In this document: piece by piece, positions 52,042-63,335 of the stretch
How positions within the stretch are numbered: position 1 is the stretch's first letter
Layout: every line of letters starts with the position of its first letter
Assembly (NCBI GenBank): GCA_910574455.1
Contig: CAJSYZ010000001.1
Span: forward strand, 3,269,424-3,333,423
DNA length: 64,000 bases
Reading direction: 5' to 3'
Source: Trichaptum fuscoviolaceum
Taxonomy: Eukaryota; Basidiomycota; Agaricomycetes; Hymenochaetales; Trichaptaceae
Notes under the pieces: model-generated
Database searches by the model: none
What the model was told of the DNA's origin: nothing
The model's input: the letters and a program-made list of their open reading frames with translations, nothing else
Made by a program: the position numbers and the translations under genes

Positions 52042-54531
52042 TCAAGAACAAATCATTGCATGGTCGGGCACGCCTCCATTATCCGCGAAACTCCAAATCC
52101 GAATCTCACCATCATCGCTACCAGAAACAATTTTGTCATCCCCAAGAGCAAGGCAGGTAACAGCACCGCGGTGGCCCACAAGCGTCGCCATGCACCTCCC
52201 TTCCTCGCGCACCCACACTTTGATCGTACGGTCATGGCTTGCGCTCACCAGACGGAGCTTGTCGCTTGCCACCGCCCACACGCCCTCGATATGTCCAAAG
52301 AGAGTAGTGATCGCATTTCCGGACTCGACATCCCACACGCGAATTGTGTTGTCCAAGCTGCCCGATATGAGGACAGGAATGGGACCACGCTTCACAGCGG
52401 GTGGAGGAGGTAGTGGAGGACTAGGCGATCGCCCTAGTGACGCAAACTCCGGAAGGAACGATGGTGCGTGAGTCGCAGAACTAATGGCGTGAAGAGTATC
52501 ATAATGGTCAAAATTGGTGGATGTTGGGAAAATGGGAGGAGTGTCAAAGACAGGTTGGTCAGCCCGCGAAGGTACGTTTATACCAGCAAAGTGTGGAAGG
52601 ATGGAGGGCGGATTGGCGCGCAACTCTTTGGCAGACGGAGCTCCTCCATTCTCCCGCGCTGCAGCTTCCTCCTCACAGGGAGGGTCTACAAGAAGAAGCT
52701 TTAAGCCTTGCACCTGACCTACGTGTCCTGTAAACATCCTGACACAGCTGCGGCTGGTCAGATCCCATAGACGGATCGTCCCGTCATCGGAGGCAGAAAA
52801 CAGCATCTTGCCAGGGTCAATCGTAGGTGCGCTTGAAGAATCTGGTGAGGAGGTTTCAAACATTGGCGTTGAGCAGGTGCCACTGTCCCCAACACCTGGA
52901 TTCGAATCCCAAAGCTGAACAGCATTGACCCAGTCACGATGTCCACGTAATGTGAAGCACTCGCCTGTGCGGAAGTTCCAGATCTTCACTGTCGTGTCGA
53001 CAGAGCCACTTGCAAGAACGTTCGAATCGAAGTTCAGACAGACTACGCCCTCCGTGTGGCCCTCAAGAACACGAATGCACTTTCCTGATCGCCAATTCCA
53101 TACGCGGATTGTGTGATCCATACTACCGGTGATGAGTTTCGCCTCATCGAATTGAAGAGTGCGCACAGCTCGAGAATGTCCACGCAGACATCGAATCTCG
53201 GTCCCGGTCTCCAAATTCCATACACGTGCCGTCCGATCATACGAGCCAGTAATAAGAACGGGAAAAGAAGGATGTTGCAATGTTTCGCTGAATTGAAGGC
53301 ACATGACGCCATCGGTATGGCCTTTCAACGTTCGCACCGTACATCGACCTCTTCTCCAATTCCGCTCAATAGTTAACCGCTCGCTGTATACATTCTTCCA
53401 GGGCCGTGTAATCATCGGTGGCGAGGCGGAACGCATTAGTGCGAAGTTGTTATCCACAGATAATCCAGGCGTAATGCTTCGACTCGAACCCGGCGTCGCC
53501 TGGATATGTGACGGAGACATGGGCACATCGGCAGAGCGTTGACGTTTGAGCGGACGCTCGGACACCTCGTTCGCCGGGTAGTCTTCGAGGTCGCGTTTGT
53601 AGAACGAGCTCGCAGACGTACCCTCGGGCGGAGGGCTTAAGGGAGCGCGTACTTTTCTTCGGCGCTCCAGCATGGGCAAACCCCATCCACATTTGTGGCA
53701 CTTCTGCCCAATATGCTGCTCACAAATTCCTCTCCACAGTACATCGTCGTCGGCAAGTTGGCGCCAGGCCTTGCTGACTTGGGCAGCACGGCAAAGGGAG
53801 ATCGCATCAAGGTAACCAAGGACTTTGAGGCTGACTTCGCGAGGGAGTACGGAAAAGGGGTCGAGACGAATAAGCGCGTGCAGCTGTTCAGAGAGCATCG
53901 ACAGTTGGGAGAAACAGCACATCGTGAGGATGCCCTTCAGTATAATCTCTCGCCTCGAATGCGGAGATGAGCTGAATGTAGTCCAAACAGAGTTGACTGC
54001 CTCTCGGTCTTCAAGAGGGAGCGCATCAAGGGACTAAGGGTAGAGATTAAGATCAGTATCAGCGTCCGCGTCTGAAAGCATATAAATGGCAGCAAGCAGG
54101 CTCAGTTGAAGAGCTGTAATGGGCTGTATGCAATTAACCGAATTAAGAAACCAACAACCCACCTTCTGCAGTTTTTCATTTGTTCCTTCGTCTGCCATCC
54201 TTTGATGTCGGACGCATAGCTTCCTCGCAGGTGGTTGTGGCTGCACAAGCTCGACCGGCTCCGAGCGCGGAGACACAGCTGTGTCCTGCGCCCGATCCGC
54301 CTCGGCCGCGCGCACCTCCTCGACAGTGACGACACGGAACGCCGACATGGGTTCTTCATCATCTGCGCTGGGTGGCGAGGGCAGCGGCGAGGGCGAGCGG
54401 GAGATGCGATGATGATGAGGATGTGTTCGTATCCGTAGATTCTGGGGTGCTGGTATGGTGTCGCACGAGTACGCTGCCTGGGGTGTTATTGGAGTCACCG
54501 ACGGCGAGGGGGGCGGGTGTGTGTCGGCCAT
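52042..54531 (-). CDS. MET30: F-box/WD40 ubiquitin-ligase adaptor, Met30/sconB orthologue
   Basis: Substrate receptor of an SCF ubiquitin ligase; in yeasts and moulds it represses sulphur-assimilation activators (Met4/cys-3). The N-terminus has a disordered segment, then KLCVRHQRMADEGTNEKLQK. After an intron come the dimerisation region and the F-box (FSVLPREVSLKVLGYLDA, LCRAAQVSKAWRQLADDDVL). The Met30/sconB-specific ICEQHIGQKCHKCGWGLPML follows, with its CX2C. Seven WD40 blades come next: GHTDGVMCLQF, GSYDRTARVWNLETG, GSMDHTIRVWNWRSGKC, GSVDTTVKIWNFRTGEC, SASDDGTIRLWDL, GSLDNTIRVWDVESG and SASHDRTIKVWV, with a final SGSDDGEIRIWSF. A disordered insertion splits blades five and six, as in the family. 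About 780 residues. The start at 54531 is the first Met in frame. Confidence 0.92.
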
Positions 54532-54945
54532 CGTCGTCGTCGCGGTGGATGTCGAGCGTGGCGACGAGAAGAGAGGGGCGGTGGGTTTTTAAGGAGGAGC
54601 GGCTTTTCGGTCGCGCAATCCTGCACCATACTATACTCACCCACCCAAAGGCGTAATGGTCCATATATGGTAGCCGCCTCTCACGATCCGACTCACTTTG
54701 GGCACAGCGTTATGACGAATACACGCAAGAGAGGTGATGCTATATGTTAGAAACTATCGCGACAACGGCTGACAACAAAAGTGCTGTATACTGAGGGTAA
54801 GAGCAAAGAAAGAAGGGGGAACGACAGCAACACAATCTCGTAAGTACACCGCAACGCAATCCAATCATTATCACACGCGCGACCGGCTTCAAGTATGAGA
54901 AGAAAAAACACTATCGATACACGACCGCGGAGAGGCACCCGCCAC
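54532..54945. other. Intergenic: MET30 promoter and GSK3 3' flank
   Basis: 414 bases between the MET30 ATG and the GSK3 stop, both minus strand. CACGTG, which would suggest Cbf1/Met4 feedback, is absent. No gene is seen. Confidence 0.35.
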
Positions 54946-56517
54946 TCAGTCTAGCGTAATCCTCAGCTGGTCCAGTGGTATTGGCACGAAATTGTTTACA
55001 TCGATGCCTCGCTTGCGCAGTTCGGGCTCACAGTGCGGTGGCACCAGTTGCCGAATCAGGTCAGGTCGGATGGACAGCTCTGTGATGCATAACGCAAAGC
55101 AGTCAGTACAAAGCTATCAGCACAGGAATGCGCGCATCAAAGCACGGTTGTGGCAACAACTCACCCTCGCGCGTAAAGTCGAACAGCCTCGGGAACTCCT
55201 TTCCATTCGGCATCCTCATGCCCTCCACCCGCAACTCGTCAAAGAACGGATGACACATCGCCTCCACAGCACTCAACCGTGCCTCAGGCGTATACTCGAG
55301 GAGCTTCGAGACAAGGTCAATAGCCTCGGGTGCGGTGCGCGGCCTGAACACTTTGTTGAATGGATGCGGCTTGATTTGCGGAAACTTGTGCTCCATGTAG
55401 TTGGGATTCATCGTTTTGATCTGTTCCCTTGAGGGTGTGCCTAGCACCTTGATAATTTCGACCAACTGGTCGATGCCGCTTTCACCAGGGAACAGCGGTT
55501 GGCCAAGCATCAACTCGGCCATAACGCATCCGGTCGACCAGATGTCTGGAGAAAGTCATTAGCATGTATGCAATCATTCCCAAACATGACGCACCAATAT
55601 TAGTGGTATAGTTTGTGGCACCGAAAATCAACTCCGGTGCGCGGTAATATCTAGAGCAGATATAGCTGACGTTCGGCTCGCCAGCGACAAGGATCTTTGC
55701 GGACCCAAAATCGCACAGCTTGAGCACGCCCGTCGAAGGATTAAGGAGTAAGTTCTGCGGCTTGATATCGCGATGACAGATGCCAACGGAGTGAATGTAC
55801 GCGAGCGAGCGCATGAGCTGGTACATGTACAGTTTGATCTGCAGCATTGGCATCGGCTGCTTGAGTTTGACATAGTGCCGAGACGCGCGGTAAACGGTCT
55901 CGGGCACATATTCCAGAACAAGGTTCAGGTAGACCTCGTCTTTCTGTTTTCCGACGCAGATAAGATCCGGAGAGAGACAAAATTAATTGTTAGACTAAGA
56001 CGTAAAGAGACAATGAAGCAGTGCCGCAAGCCACGAACCTTGTCCCCGTTCGAGTAGAAGAACGCTTTAAGATCGACGATATTCGGGTGGGAGACAAGCC
56101 TCATGATTTGCAATTCACGGTTCTGAACATGATTGGGAAAACGTTGGGAGAGCAATGCAAGAGAAGAAGAAAAGAGAGGTGAATGACGCGTTGACGGAAT
56201 AAGGCAAGAGCGAACGGACCTTGAACCGCTTGTCCTGGAGGACCTTCTTGATGGCGATGTCGCCACCCTCCTCAGGCCCGCCGACGAGTCTGGCCTGGAA
56301 GACGATGCCAAAGGAGCCATTGCCGATGACCTTGCAATTCGTGTAGGAAACATCTTTTTGGTCACCGGACTTGCCGTCGGAGGCGACTACCTTGACGATC
56401 TTGTGTGGGTCATCGATGGCTGCGAGTAAATGCGCGTGAGACGTGTGAGAGGCGAGACAGACAAGACTGGGACTGACCGGAGATCTTGACGCCGTTTATT
56501 GGACTGTGCTTCTCCAT
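54946..56517 (-). CDS. GSK3: Glycogen synthase kinase 3 (shaggy-type) protein kinase
   Basis: CMGC Ser/Thr kinase acting on primed substrates in growth, stress and differentiation signalling. Exon 1 is [13 protein letters not shown]; the next exons give [20 protein letters not shown] (Gly loop), [20 protein letters not shown] (β3 Lys and helix C Glu) and [20 protein letters not shown]. Later motifs are [20 protein letters not shown] and the activation loop [20 protein letters not shown], with the regulatory Tyr. The CMGC insert [20 protein letters not shown] follows, then [19 protein letters not shown] and the C-terminus ending LDQLRITLD. About six introns; about 395 residues, typical for fungal GSK3 (Skp1/Gsk3). 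No inhibitory N-terminal RPRTTSF-type serine is seen, as usual in fungi. Confidence 0.96.
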
Positions 56518-57644
56518 TGTGATGGGAGTTGTCGCAAGTGAGTGGTGCGAAGGACGGGTTGAAGAGGGGCGTGCTTGATGTGGAGAGTTTGCAGGGAAAA
56601 GGAGAGAAAAGGAATGAAGAAATGGGAGACAATATGATCGTTATTGAGGAGGATTGACTGTTGCGTTCGTCGATTCGGGGGCGGGGAGGAGGTGGTGGAT
56701 GTTGGGAGAAGACAGGACAGACTGGATTGTGTGAGCTTGGGCAAGTTGGCGGAGGGCAGCTGACCACAGACGCGCGACAAACACCTCCCAAATACAGCAA
56801 AAGGGTCCAAATCCGCTCTCATCCACCCTCGCTTTTTCGTCTTTTATTCGCTTTTTCATCTCTATTCATTACATTAAAGGGCCTATTTGTCGTGCTAGAT
56901 GCTAAGCTCAGAATCCGACGAAAAATGGGCCGCAGAAGAGCAGAAAACTGCAGGAAACGGACGTTGTAACTCCACTGGGCGAGTAAGGTTCAGGGTCGAG
57001 CTGAGTGTATGCTGGTGTTGATGGAGATGGTGATAGACTTCAGCTCGACAAACGCGCTCTCGACATTGCAACGAGCATCGGCGGATGCATTGCCAACACT
57101 GAATGCAGGCGCACGCCTTATCGCTTCTCCGACTTCTGGCCACCTTCGCTCGACGGAACAAGACCTTTCTTACCCAGCAGATGCAATTCTTCGAGCAGCC
57201 ATCACCTTCTAATACACTCTAGAACTCGCCGTCCCATCCGTTTGCAGCCTGATCCTCAGCCGAGTTCCCTAAAACTTCTAACGCGCATATATCCACGTTT
57301 GTCACCGTCTTCTAAAAGCACCGATAAAGTACGACCCCGCCGGCAACGTGGAGAGCCAGGGGAAACTGTGGATAGCACAATTTCCAGGAGGTTAATCCCC
57401 GAGTCTCTGCGCAGCCGGAAGCAACTTGCGCTGCGTTGCACACCCTGAGCGTCATCGAGCATCATTCGGGCATGATCACCGTCTGCGTTCTGCACGTTAT
57501 GAATTTGTCTGCACGCTTTTCGCACGCCTTCAGCTCTTTCTTTCTTACTGTCATCTTCGCTTCCCCTCCTTTTTTCTCGTTTGCCTTCGCAACTGCTCTA
57601 GTTCCACGTCTTACGAACAAATTCATCAAAGTATTCTAGCCAGC
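56518..57644. other. Divergent intergenic region, 1.1 kb
   Basis: Between the GSK3 ATG (minus) and the secreted PEBP-like gene (plus). The GSK3-proximal part is purine-rich on the plus strand, so CT-rich in the GSK3 sense, and may contain a long leader. Close to 57530-57590 a pyrimidine tract (TTTCTTACTGTC, CCCCTCCTTTTTTCTCG) marks the core promoter of the plus-strand gene. Frames such as 57005-57448 show no family resemblance. Confidence 0.4.
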
Positions 57645-58612
57645 ATGTTGCAGTCACTCCTTCTCGTAGCCACCTCGCTCGCGGCGCTTGCCAACGCGCA
57701 GAGCACCAATAACACCGCGGTGGGCATTGAGGCCATCGAAGCCCACTTCACCCAGGCTGGGCTCGTCCCCGACTTGCTCACGACGTTCGACCCGAGTGCG
57801 ATCATGGCCGTCTCTTTTGACGGCGTTGGATCCATCACGCCTGGTCAGGGCCTCACGCAGGATCGTAAGTCACTTCGAATTCGCGGACTGCATACTGGAT
57901 GTTGACCACTGAACCGAATCCAGAGGTTAAGCCTGCACCCAGCGTCTCAATCGCACCTGCCAACTCTTCCGTCTCGCTGGGCAGCAACTTCACGCTCGTC
58001 ATGGTCGACGCCGACATCGTTGGCACAGACGAGACTGCTGGCCAGACACGCCACTGGCTCGTCAATGGTGTCTCCCTCTCTGGTGCGTACCCACGAATTT
58101 CAATGTTATATCCTCTGTTCTTACGTGCGCCTTTTTTTCTCTTAGGCTCAGGCTCAAACGAAACAGTCAGCACCTCCTCTGGAACTGCCATCACCGAATA
58201 CGCAGGGCCGGCGCCCGCGTCGGGCAGCGGTCCCCATCGCTACGTAATTCTGCTCTACACTCAGCCCTCCACCTTCACGGCACCTTCGGATCTCTCCACG
58301 CCCAATGTCGGTGTCGCCAAGTTCTCCCTGTCTGACTACGTCAAGAGCACTGGCCTCGAGGGACCCGTCGCCGGCATGTACCTCACCGTCGAAGTCGGCA
58401 CCGCAACCGTCACCCCGTCTTCCACGTCCGCTGTCGAGACTAGTACACTTCCCGTCCCGTCCTCGACGGCCTCGGGCAGCGGCACTGCAAGTGGATCTGG
58501 GAGCTCTCCCTCGAGCACGAGCAAGAGCGGAGCTGTCAGCATTGGCACTGAGAAAATGAACAAGGGCTTCTTCGGTCTCTTCTCCCTCGTTCTCGTCTTC
58601 TCGTTGTTCTGA
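57645..58612 (+). CDS. Secreted PEBP-family protein with probable GPI anchor
   Basis: Extracellular or cell-wall member of the phosphatidylethanolamine-binding (Tfs1/YbhB-like) family. A signal peptide (MLQSLLLVATSLAALANAQS, cleavage near residue 19) leads into the PEBP fold: LVPDLLTTFDPSAIMAVSFD, FTLVMVDADIVG (ligand-pocket D-x-D region), TRHWLVNGVSL (the H of the usual H-W motif), and HRYVILLYTQPSTF, matching the PHRYxxLLxxQP signature. After the domain comes a Ser/Thr/Gly-rich linker (about 75 residues) and a hydrophobic C-terminus (GFFGLFSLVLVFSLF) suited to GPI attachment. Two introns (about 57867 and 58083). About 285 residues. N-glycosylation sequons NNT and NSS are visible. Substrate unknown; some fungal PEBPs inhibit carboxypeptidase. 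Confidence 0.87.
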
Positions 58613-58947
58613 TACGCAGATTTATGAAACGATAATTTAGTCGGGTTGGTGAAGAAGGAAGAAGATTCTTGACAGTGAACCATTAACGGACACGAGTTGG
58701 ACTTTTTTCAAATTGGCGCATGCATGCTTCCATCATGCCTATCACTCTTTGTGTCAATCCGCTCTCTATAACCCACTATGGCTTTAGCTAGTAGCTATTC
58801 AGGCTTAATTGTGATAATACTATGCTATTACTGGACTTTAATTTTGTTCCAAATGACCTCCGTTACGCCTATACAAGACACGATGCGCAACAAGCAAATT
58901 AGCAGGAACAAGCAGAAGAGGAAGCTTCAATTATACAAATTAGTAGA
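58613..58947. other. Convergent intergenic region
   Basis: 335 bases between the stop of the PEBP gene and the stop of the RBM5/10-like gene, facing each other. AT-rich 3' flanks; nothing else is seen. Confidence 0.4.
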
Positions 58948-61889
58948 TCATGTTCCATAGCGTTCCCTGGCCTAGAAACCATATGAATGAAAACCATGAA
59001 TGAAAATCCTGGATCTTCTGGCTGTTACGTACCACTTCTTTTGCCATCTGCACATAACCAGTGTACCCTTCCTGATACTTGCCGACTTCTTTCCCTTTAC
59101 TTGCACCCAGGCCGGCTCCAGTTGCATAAATAGCTGTTTGGCTAAACAATATAAAGAAGATTAGTTATGCATGTCTTACGGCAAGGTCATTCATAAAAAA
59201 AGGGGAAAGGCCAAAGGAACAGATCGGTAAATTAAGTTAAGGAACGCTTACATAGGATCCACTCTCCCCTCCCCTTCAGTTCCCAACCCACTCCCCTCCG
59301 TCCAGCCCATCATCTTGAGCAGCTTGTTCCCAATATTAGTCTCGTCCTTCGCAGGCGCCACTGGCGCCGGTGGCGGAGACGGTGGGGGTGGTGGGCCTTC
59401 CGCACGCCGTTTCAGATTGTTCTTCGCCGGCGGACCTTCTGGCACTGGTACATCAGGTTGGTTGAAGAGTGTGCGTCGCTCAGAGGCGCGATCGCGATAC
59501 TGTGGAACCTTGTCCGCAGGTGAGTCTCCTCGCGCTTTCCGGGCCTTCTCGCGTGCGATCTCGCGCAGGCTTACATCTCTGTGGTTTTTCTGCGAGGAAG
59601 AGGGGTTGTAAATAAGGTATTTCTGTGAAGATGTGAACCAAAGAAATATACCTTATGCAAATCAGATTCTTTATTATGCCGCTTCAGCTGGTCCAGCGAC
59701 TTGAATTGACGAGCGCACAATAGGCAGGTCAAAGATTTCGTGTTTGAGAATTCGAATTCTGCATCTGCCTCCGGTGTCACCGTCCTCTATGATTTGATTT
59801 ATTAACGGCAGCTTTTAGACAACGCATACTACGGACCTCCTTAATAGCAACTGGTACTACCACCGACGGAACAGGTGCAGGGGTGGGAGCTATACCAGTA
59901 CTCAATTCCTCCTGAACCTGGTTCCATTTGGTAATATTGTTGACGGTCTTCTTGCTTGCAACCAATGGTATAACCTTTTGAGACTGTTTGGCTGCAAGCA
60001 GAGCATGAACATTTTCAGTTGAACCACAAATAGAGGCATCGACATACACTTGTTGTCTTGCTCGGTATTCAAAGTAGAATTACCGGCCCGATTTACGCCG
60101 TCATTCACGCCGTCATCAGCTTCGTCGTGCGCAGAGAAGAGAAGAGCAGCTTGGGACGGCACAGAAGCTGGAATGATGTCAGAGAAGATTCAAGATGAAG
60201 ATTTTGAAAATTATAGACCGACCAAAACCTGAGGTTAACTTCGCCGCAACTGCAGACTTGCCGAAGCTGAGTGTGACAGGTTTGTTCGAGACCGGTAAGG
60301 TGGATGGTCCTGCTGGTCCGGGATCCACAGCTCCTGATTTAACATCAGATTAGAATCTGCTCCCATAATCCAATTGTAATGTGATTAACTAACTCTTCGG
60401 CTTCTTCTCTTTCTTCTCCTTCTCTTTCGCAGCGGACGGTTGATGTTGCTTTGTTTCCTCTACTTTGAAATCCATCACAGCTAATGTTGAGGCTTCATCC
60501 CAATACTTGACAAACGTGCCTTCTGCTCCGCCTAGAATAAGCGAAGAGGGCAAGCACGACTCGTCTCGATATAAATTATCCGCAACAGGCTGGAAAGAAT
60601 ACGGATGCGCGAACGATGCCGCCACGGGACGATCTGAGATTCGGAAGCCGTTTGGATGAAGTTGCGGCGACATGGTATTGGCAAGAACTGCAGATGCAGC
60701 CTGGGTGGTTGTTGAGTATTTTCTTCATCACTCTAATTCATTAAACATATACCTGAACGTCAACGAACTCAACAAAGGCATACCCCCAACTGGCCATTGT
60801 CTGCTTGTCCTTGATCAAGATTACTCGCTTCATCCCCTTGGCCCCTTCCCTGCCGGGCCCAGCAGAGGTCTGCATCGCCTGAGCAACTGCAGCAGGACCT
60901 GACAAAGGATCCAAACCACGAAACAGCAGCACCGCGGACTGGGTATTTCCAATATCACGCGTTCCGTCGTTCGAGAACTGAGGACCACGACGACCATGGC
61001 CAGCGCCACCAGTACTCTGTGAGTAATCGATTTTCACGCGCTTGCCTACGGTCCTGTCGCCGGTCTCCGTCGCTCGTCTGAATGCTGCAGCTGCTGACGC
61101 GCCATGCGATGCGGGTGGCGGCACCGAAACGAAGGGAAAGTTAGGGTCAACAAACGATTTGGCCTCTTCTGTTGATCTGAATTGCGCGAAACCGAAACCC
61201 TTGGATTGACCTTGAAAATCCAATGAAGGTATATCGTTAGGACAGGAACGCAGACAATTTATAATGGGCAGATGCCTGTATTCCGATCTCGTATTATGGT
61301 CACTGTCTCAATAGTGAAGCCCATATCTTTGAGGAAGCTTTGAAGCTATGAGCCACTTGATTAGCCAAACGTCGAAGGGAGTCGCAGGTGTCGATACGTA
61401 CGTCTGCCTCGGTGAAATCCAAGTCTAGCCCCAGAAAGATAACATGCGGGCTGGGTTCGCTTGCGACGTGTCTCTTCCGTGGCTCATTGAAACCATGTTC
61501 CCCGCGTTCGCTGCGTTCGCCGTGGTCGTAATAGTCGCGTCTATTGTTGCCACGTTGGCTGTAGTCCTCATACGCCTGATCGTAGCCAAAATTGTTGTAA
61601 TTATTCGGATAGTCGTAACCTTCGAACTTGTCGTAAGAGCCTTGTTGAATGTCATAGCCCCCATTTTCGTTGGTTTGAGAAGACCATTGTGTCTCTTCAT
61701 AGCCCTGCAAAATATCGGAATGGTGAGCCGCTGTTAACTCTCGCTGCTCTCCGGTATGCGAACTCCATTGTTGTATTTCCTCCTCTTTCCATCGTTGTAG
61801 TAAGCTTCCTCATCACGACCTCGCGCTTGCACGCGATATTCCGCACCATCCCATTCCTTTCCTTGATCCCATTCGCGATTATAAGACAT
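58948..61889 (-). CDS. RNA-binding splicing factor, RBM5/RBM10-like (RRM, C2H2, G-patch)
   Basis: Nuclear regulator of spliceosome assembly. The N-terminus (MSYNREWDQGKEWDGAEYRV) is rich in Tyr, Asn, Arg and Asp. RRM1 begins HVIFLGLDLDFTEAD and continues with RNP1 KGFGFAQF. An RRM2-like domain follows (AVLLFRGLDPL, then WGYAFVEFVDVQ). An OCRE-like segment has GTFVKYWDEAS, followed by a Lys-rich stretch. The single C2H2 finger is CLLCARQFKSLDQLKRHNKESDLH, the RBM5/10 type. A polyproline linker then leads to a G-patch: IGNKLLKMMGWTEGSGLG, IYATGAGLGASKGKEVG. The end YVQMAKEVARERYGT requires a last intron (donor GTACGT). About 780 residues with at least ten introns. Domain order matches animal RBM5/6/10 except for the reduced OCRE and the missing RanBP2 finger. 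Confidence 0.85.
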
Positions 61890-62068
61890 GATGTGCGGAG
61901 AAAGATGGTAGGAGTTAGAAGTCAAGAAATCGTGAGAACTTCGCAGACAAGTATCAACCTAGTCATGACTACTATCATTATCCCACGGTCATCTACCACC
62001 TTGATACGGAAGTCCCTCGTACGTCGCAGAGCAGAACAGCGTCCACAGGTCAGCAACAGTCGCACAAC

Positions 62069-62504
62069 ATGGCAGCACTTGGTGAGTATAATAGCTACAT
62101 AAGCTTGAGACGTCTCTAATATTGCTTTAGACTCGGTAAAGGTACCTGAAGATCATGTTCTCTATGAAAGCGGTGTTTGACTGTGTCTTGACGTAGCCTG
62201 ACCCGGCCATCGAAAGATGGAATATCATGGTAACATGTTCGTTAGGTGATACCAGCTCATGAGGACTGACATCAAATGCAGCGCGAGGATGTATACAAGC
62301 ACTTCAAGTGGACACGGCGGACCACCCGGACAGGTTTGATTGGGATGGTGCTGGTGCCTGCAGCCGTGTATACCTTATGTGCAGTAACAGACGTACGTAT
62401 CTCTTCCTACTTCCCAACATCCAAATCTTATTTAGTCACATGAACAGAGCAAATACGATTGGAGAGGAAAGCGCAAAGGAGAACCACTCGCTGTGAATCA
62501 ATAG
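62069..62504 (+). CDS. NADH:ubiquinone oxidoreductase B15 subunit (NDUFB4 homologue)
   Basis: Accessory single-pass subunit of mitochondrial complex I, membrane arm. Five tiny exons give about 74 residues: MAALD-SVK, PDPAIERWNIM, REDVYKHFKWTRRTTRTGLI, a transmembrane helix (GMVLVPAAVYTLCAV), and YDWRGKRKGEPLAVNQ. The layout P-A-(I/L)xR-(Y/W)-N, YKHFKWT(R/P)R(T/N) and the closing W-R-G-K-R matches fungal B15 proteins. All phases agree and the stop is TAG at 62504. Frame-by-frame searches would miss it because the longest exon is under 130 bases. Its start lies 179 bases from that of the RBM5-like gene (divergent), and its stop nearly abuts the COQ7 stop (about 26 bases), so the 3' UTRs must overlap. 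Confidence 0.8.
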
Positions 62505-62530
62505 ACGGAACGTACTATTCTATGTTATCC

Positions 62531-63335
62531 TCATATCCTTTTGCACAATTCAATAGCTACCTTGCATCCGGCACCGACCACAGCGCTGAGCAACGCATGC
62601 GCGGGAGCGCGTTGTGAATGTTCTTCCACCGCGGTGTCCAAATGCTCGAGTTCGTCATCGCGGAACTCACGGATGACATCCTTTAACAATGGGATACTGG
62701 GATGGTCAGAAGGTAGTGACTCCATCTCGACTAGTTGGCTGTGGCGGAGCTGTGAGTTTCGTGTCCGTCAGCACAAGGAACATACGCACTCGTCATAATG
62801 CTCTCCGATAACTGTTTCCACTGCCTCAGTACATGCCATGGCCGCTTCTTTCCCCATGAGCGCTGTCGCTGCACCCAAAGCAAATCCTGCTACTTTAGCC
62901 ACTTCTGTCAAGGCAGTCGGTCTGACGCGATGTTGCAGCTGAATCTTGTTCATCACAGCCAGATGTTTCTTCTCCTGATCCCACATATTCTAAGTGGCAC
63001 GAGTTTCATAAGTGAATAGTAAACATATTATGGATCTTTCAGAGTACCTGGATTATGGGACCGACTCTCCGTTCACGACCTAAAATTGCCATTTGGCCCT
63101 GATATATGTAGTTCGCCGCGACTTCCCCGGCCTGGTCTACGCGTATAGCTCTGTCAATACACTCCGACTGTGCGCGAGTGAGGAGTTTTGGTGTGCCACT
63201 CGTCGATGCAGTTGCAGTTTCGACATTTCGCGTGTAGGCGTCGGATGGCTGACTGGCAGTGGATAGAAGTCTCCTGGAGCTGTTCGCTATCAACTTTGAG
63301 CTTCCAGAAACACATCTCTGGGCGTGCAAACTCAT
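62531..63335 (-). CDS. COQ7: 5-demethoxyubiquinone hydroxylase Coq7
   Basis: Di-iron monooxygenase of ubiquinone synthesis (DMQ to demethyl-Q) in the mitochondrial inner membrane. After a targeting sequence ([20 protein letters not shown]) comes [20 protein letters not shown], holding the first iron-ligand Glu. Next are [20 protein letters not shown] (E-x-x-H), [50 protein letters not shown] (E-x-x-H) and the terminal [15 protein letters not shown]. Three introns; about 210 residues. I chose ATG 63335 because it starts a typical Arg/Ser presequence; an in-frame ATG at 63410 would add 25 residues. Convergent with, and almost touching, the complex I B15 gene: two respiratory-chain functions side by side. 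Confidence 0.94.

Noticed and set aside
54532..54945. Search for a CACGTG site upstream of MET30 as sulphur-regulon feedback
   Set aside because: No CACGTG is present in this interval.
61444..61737. Plus-strand frame that looks like a multi-helix membrane protein (Val/Ile-rich)
   Set aside because: It is the complement of the Asn/Tyr/Asp-rich N-terminus of the RBM5/10-like protein; such codons read as Val/Ile on the other strand.
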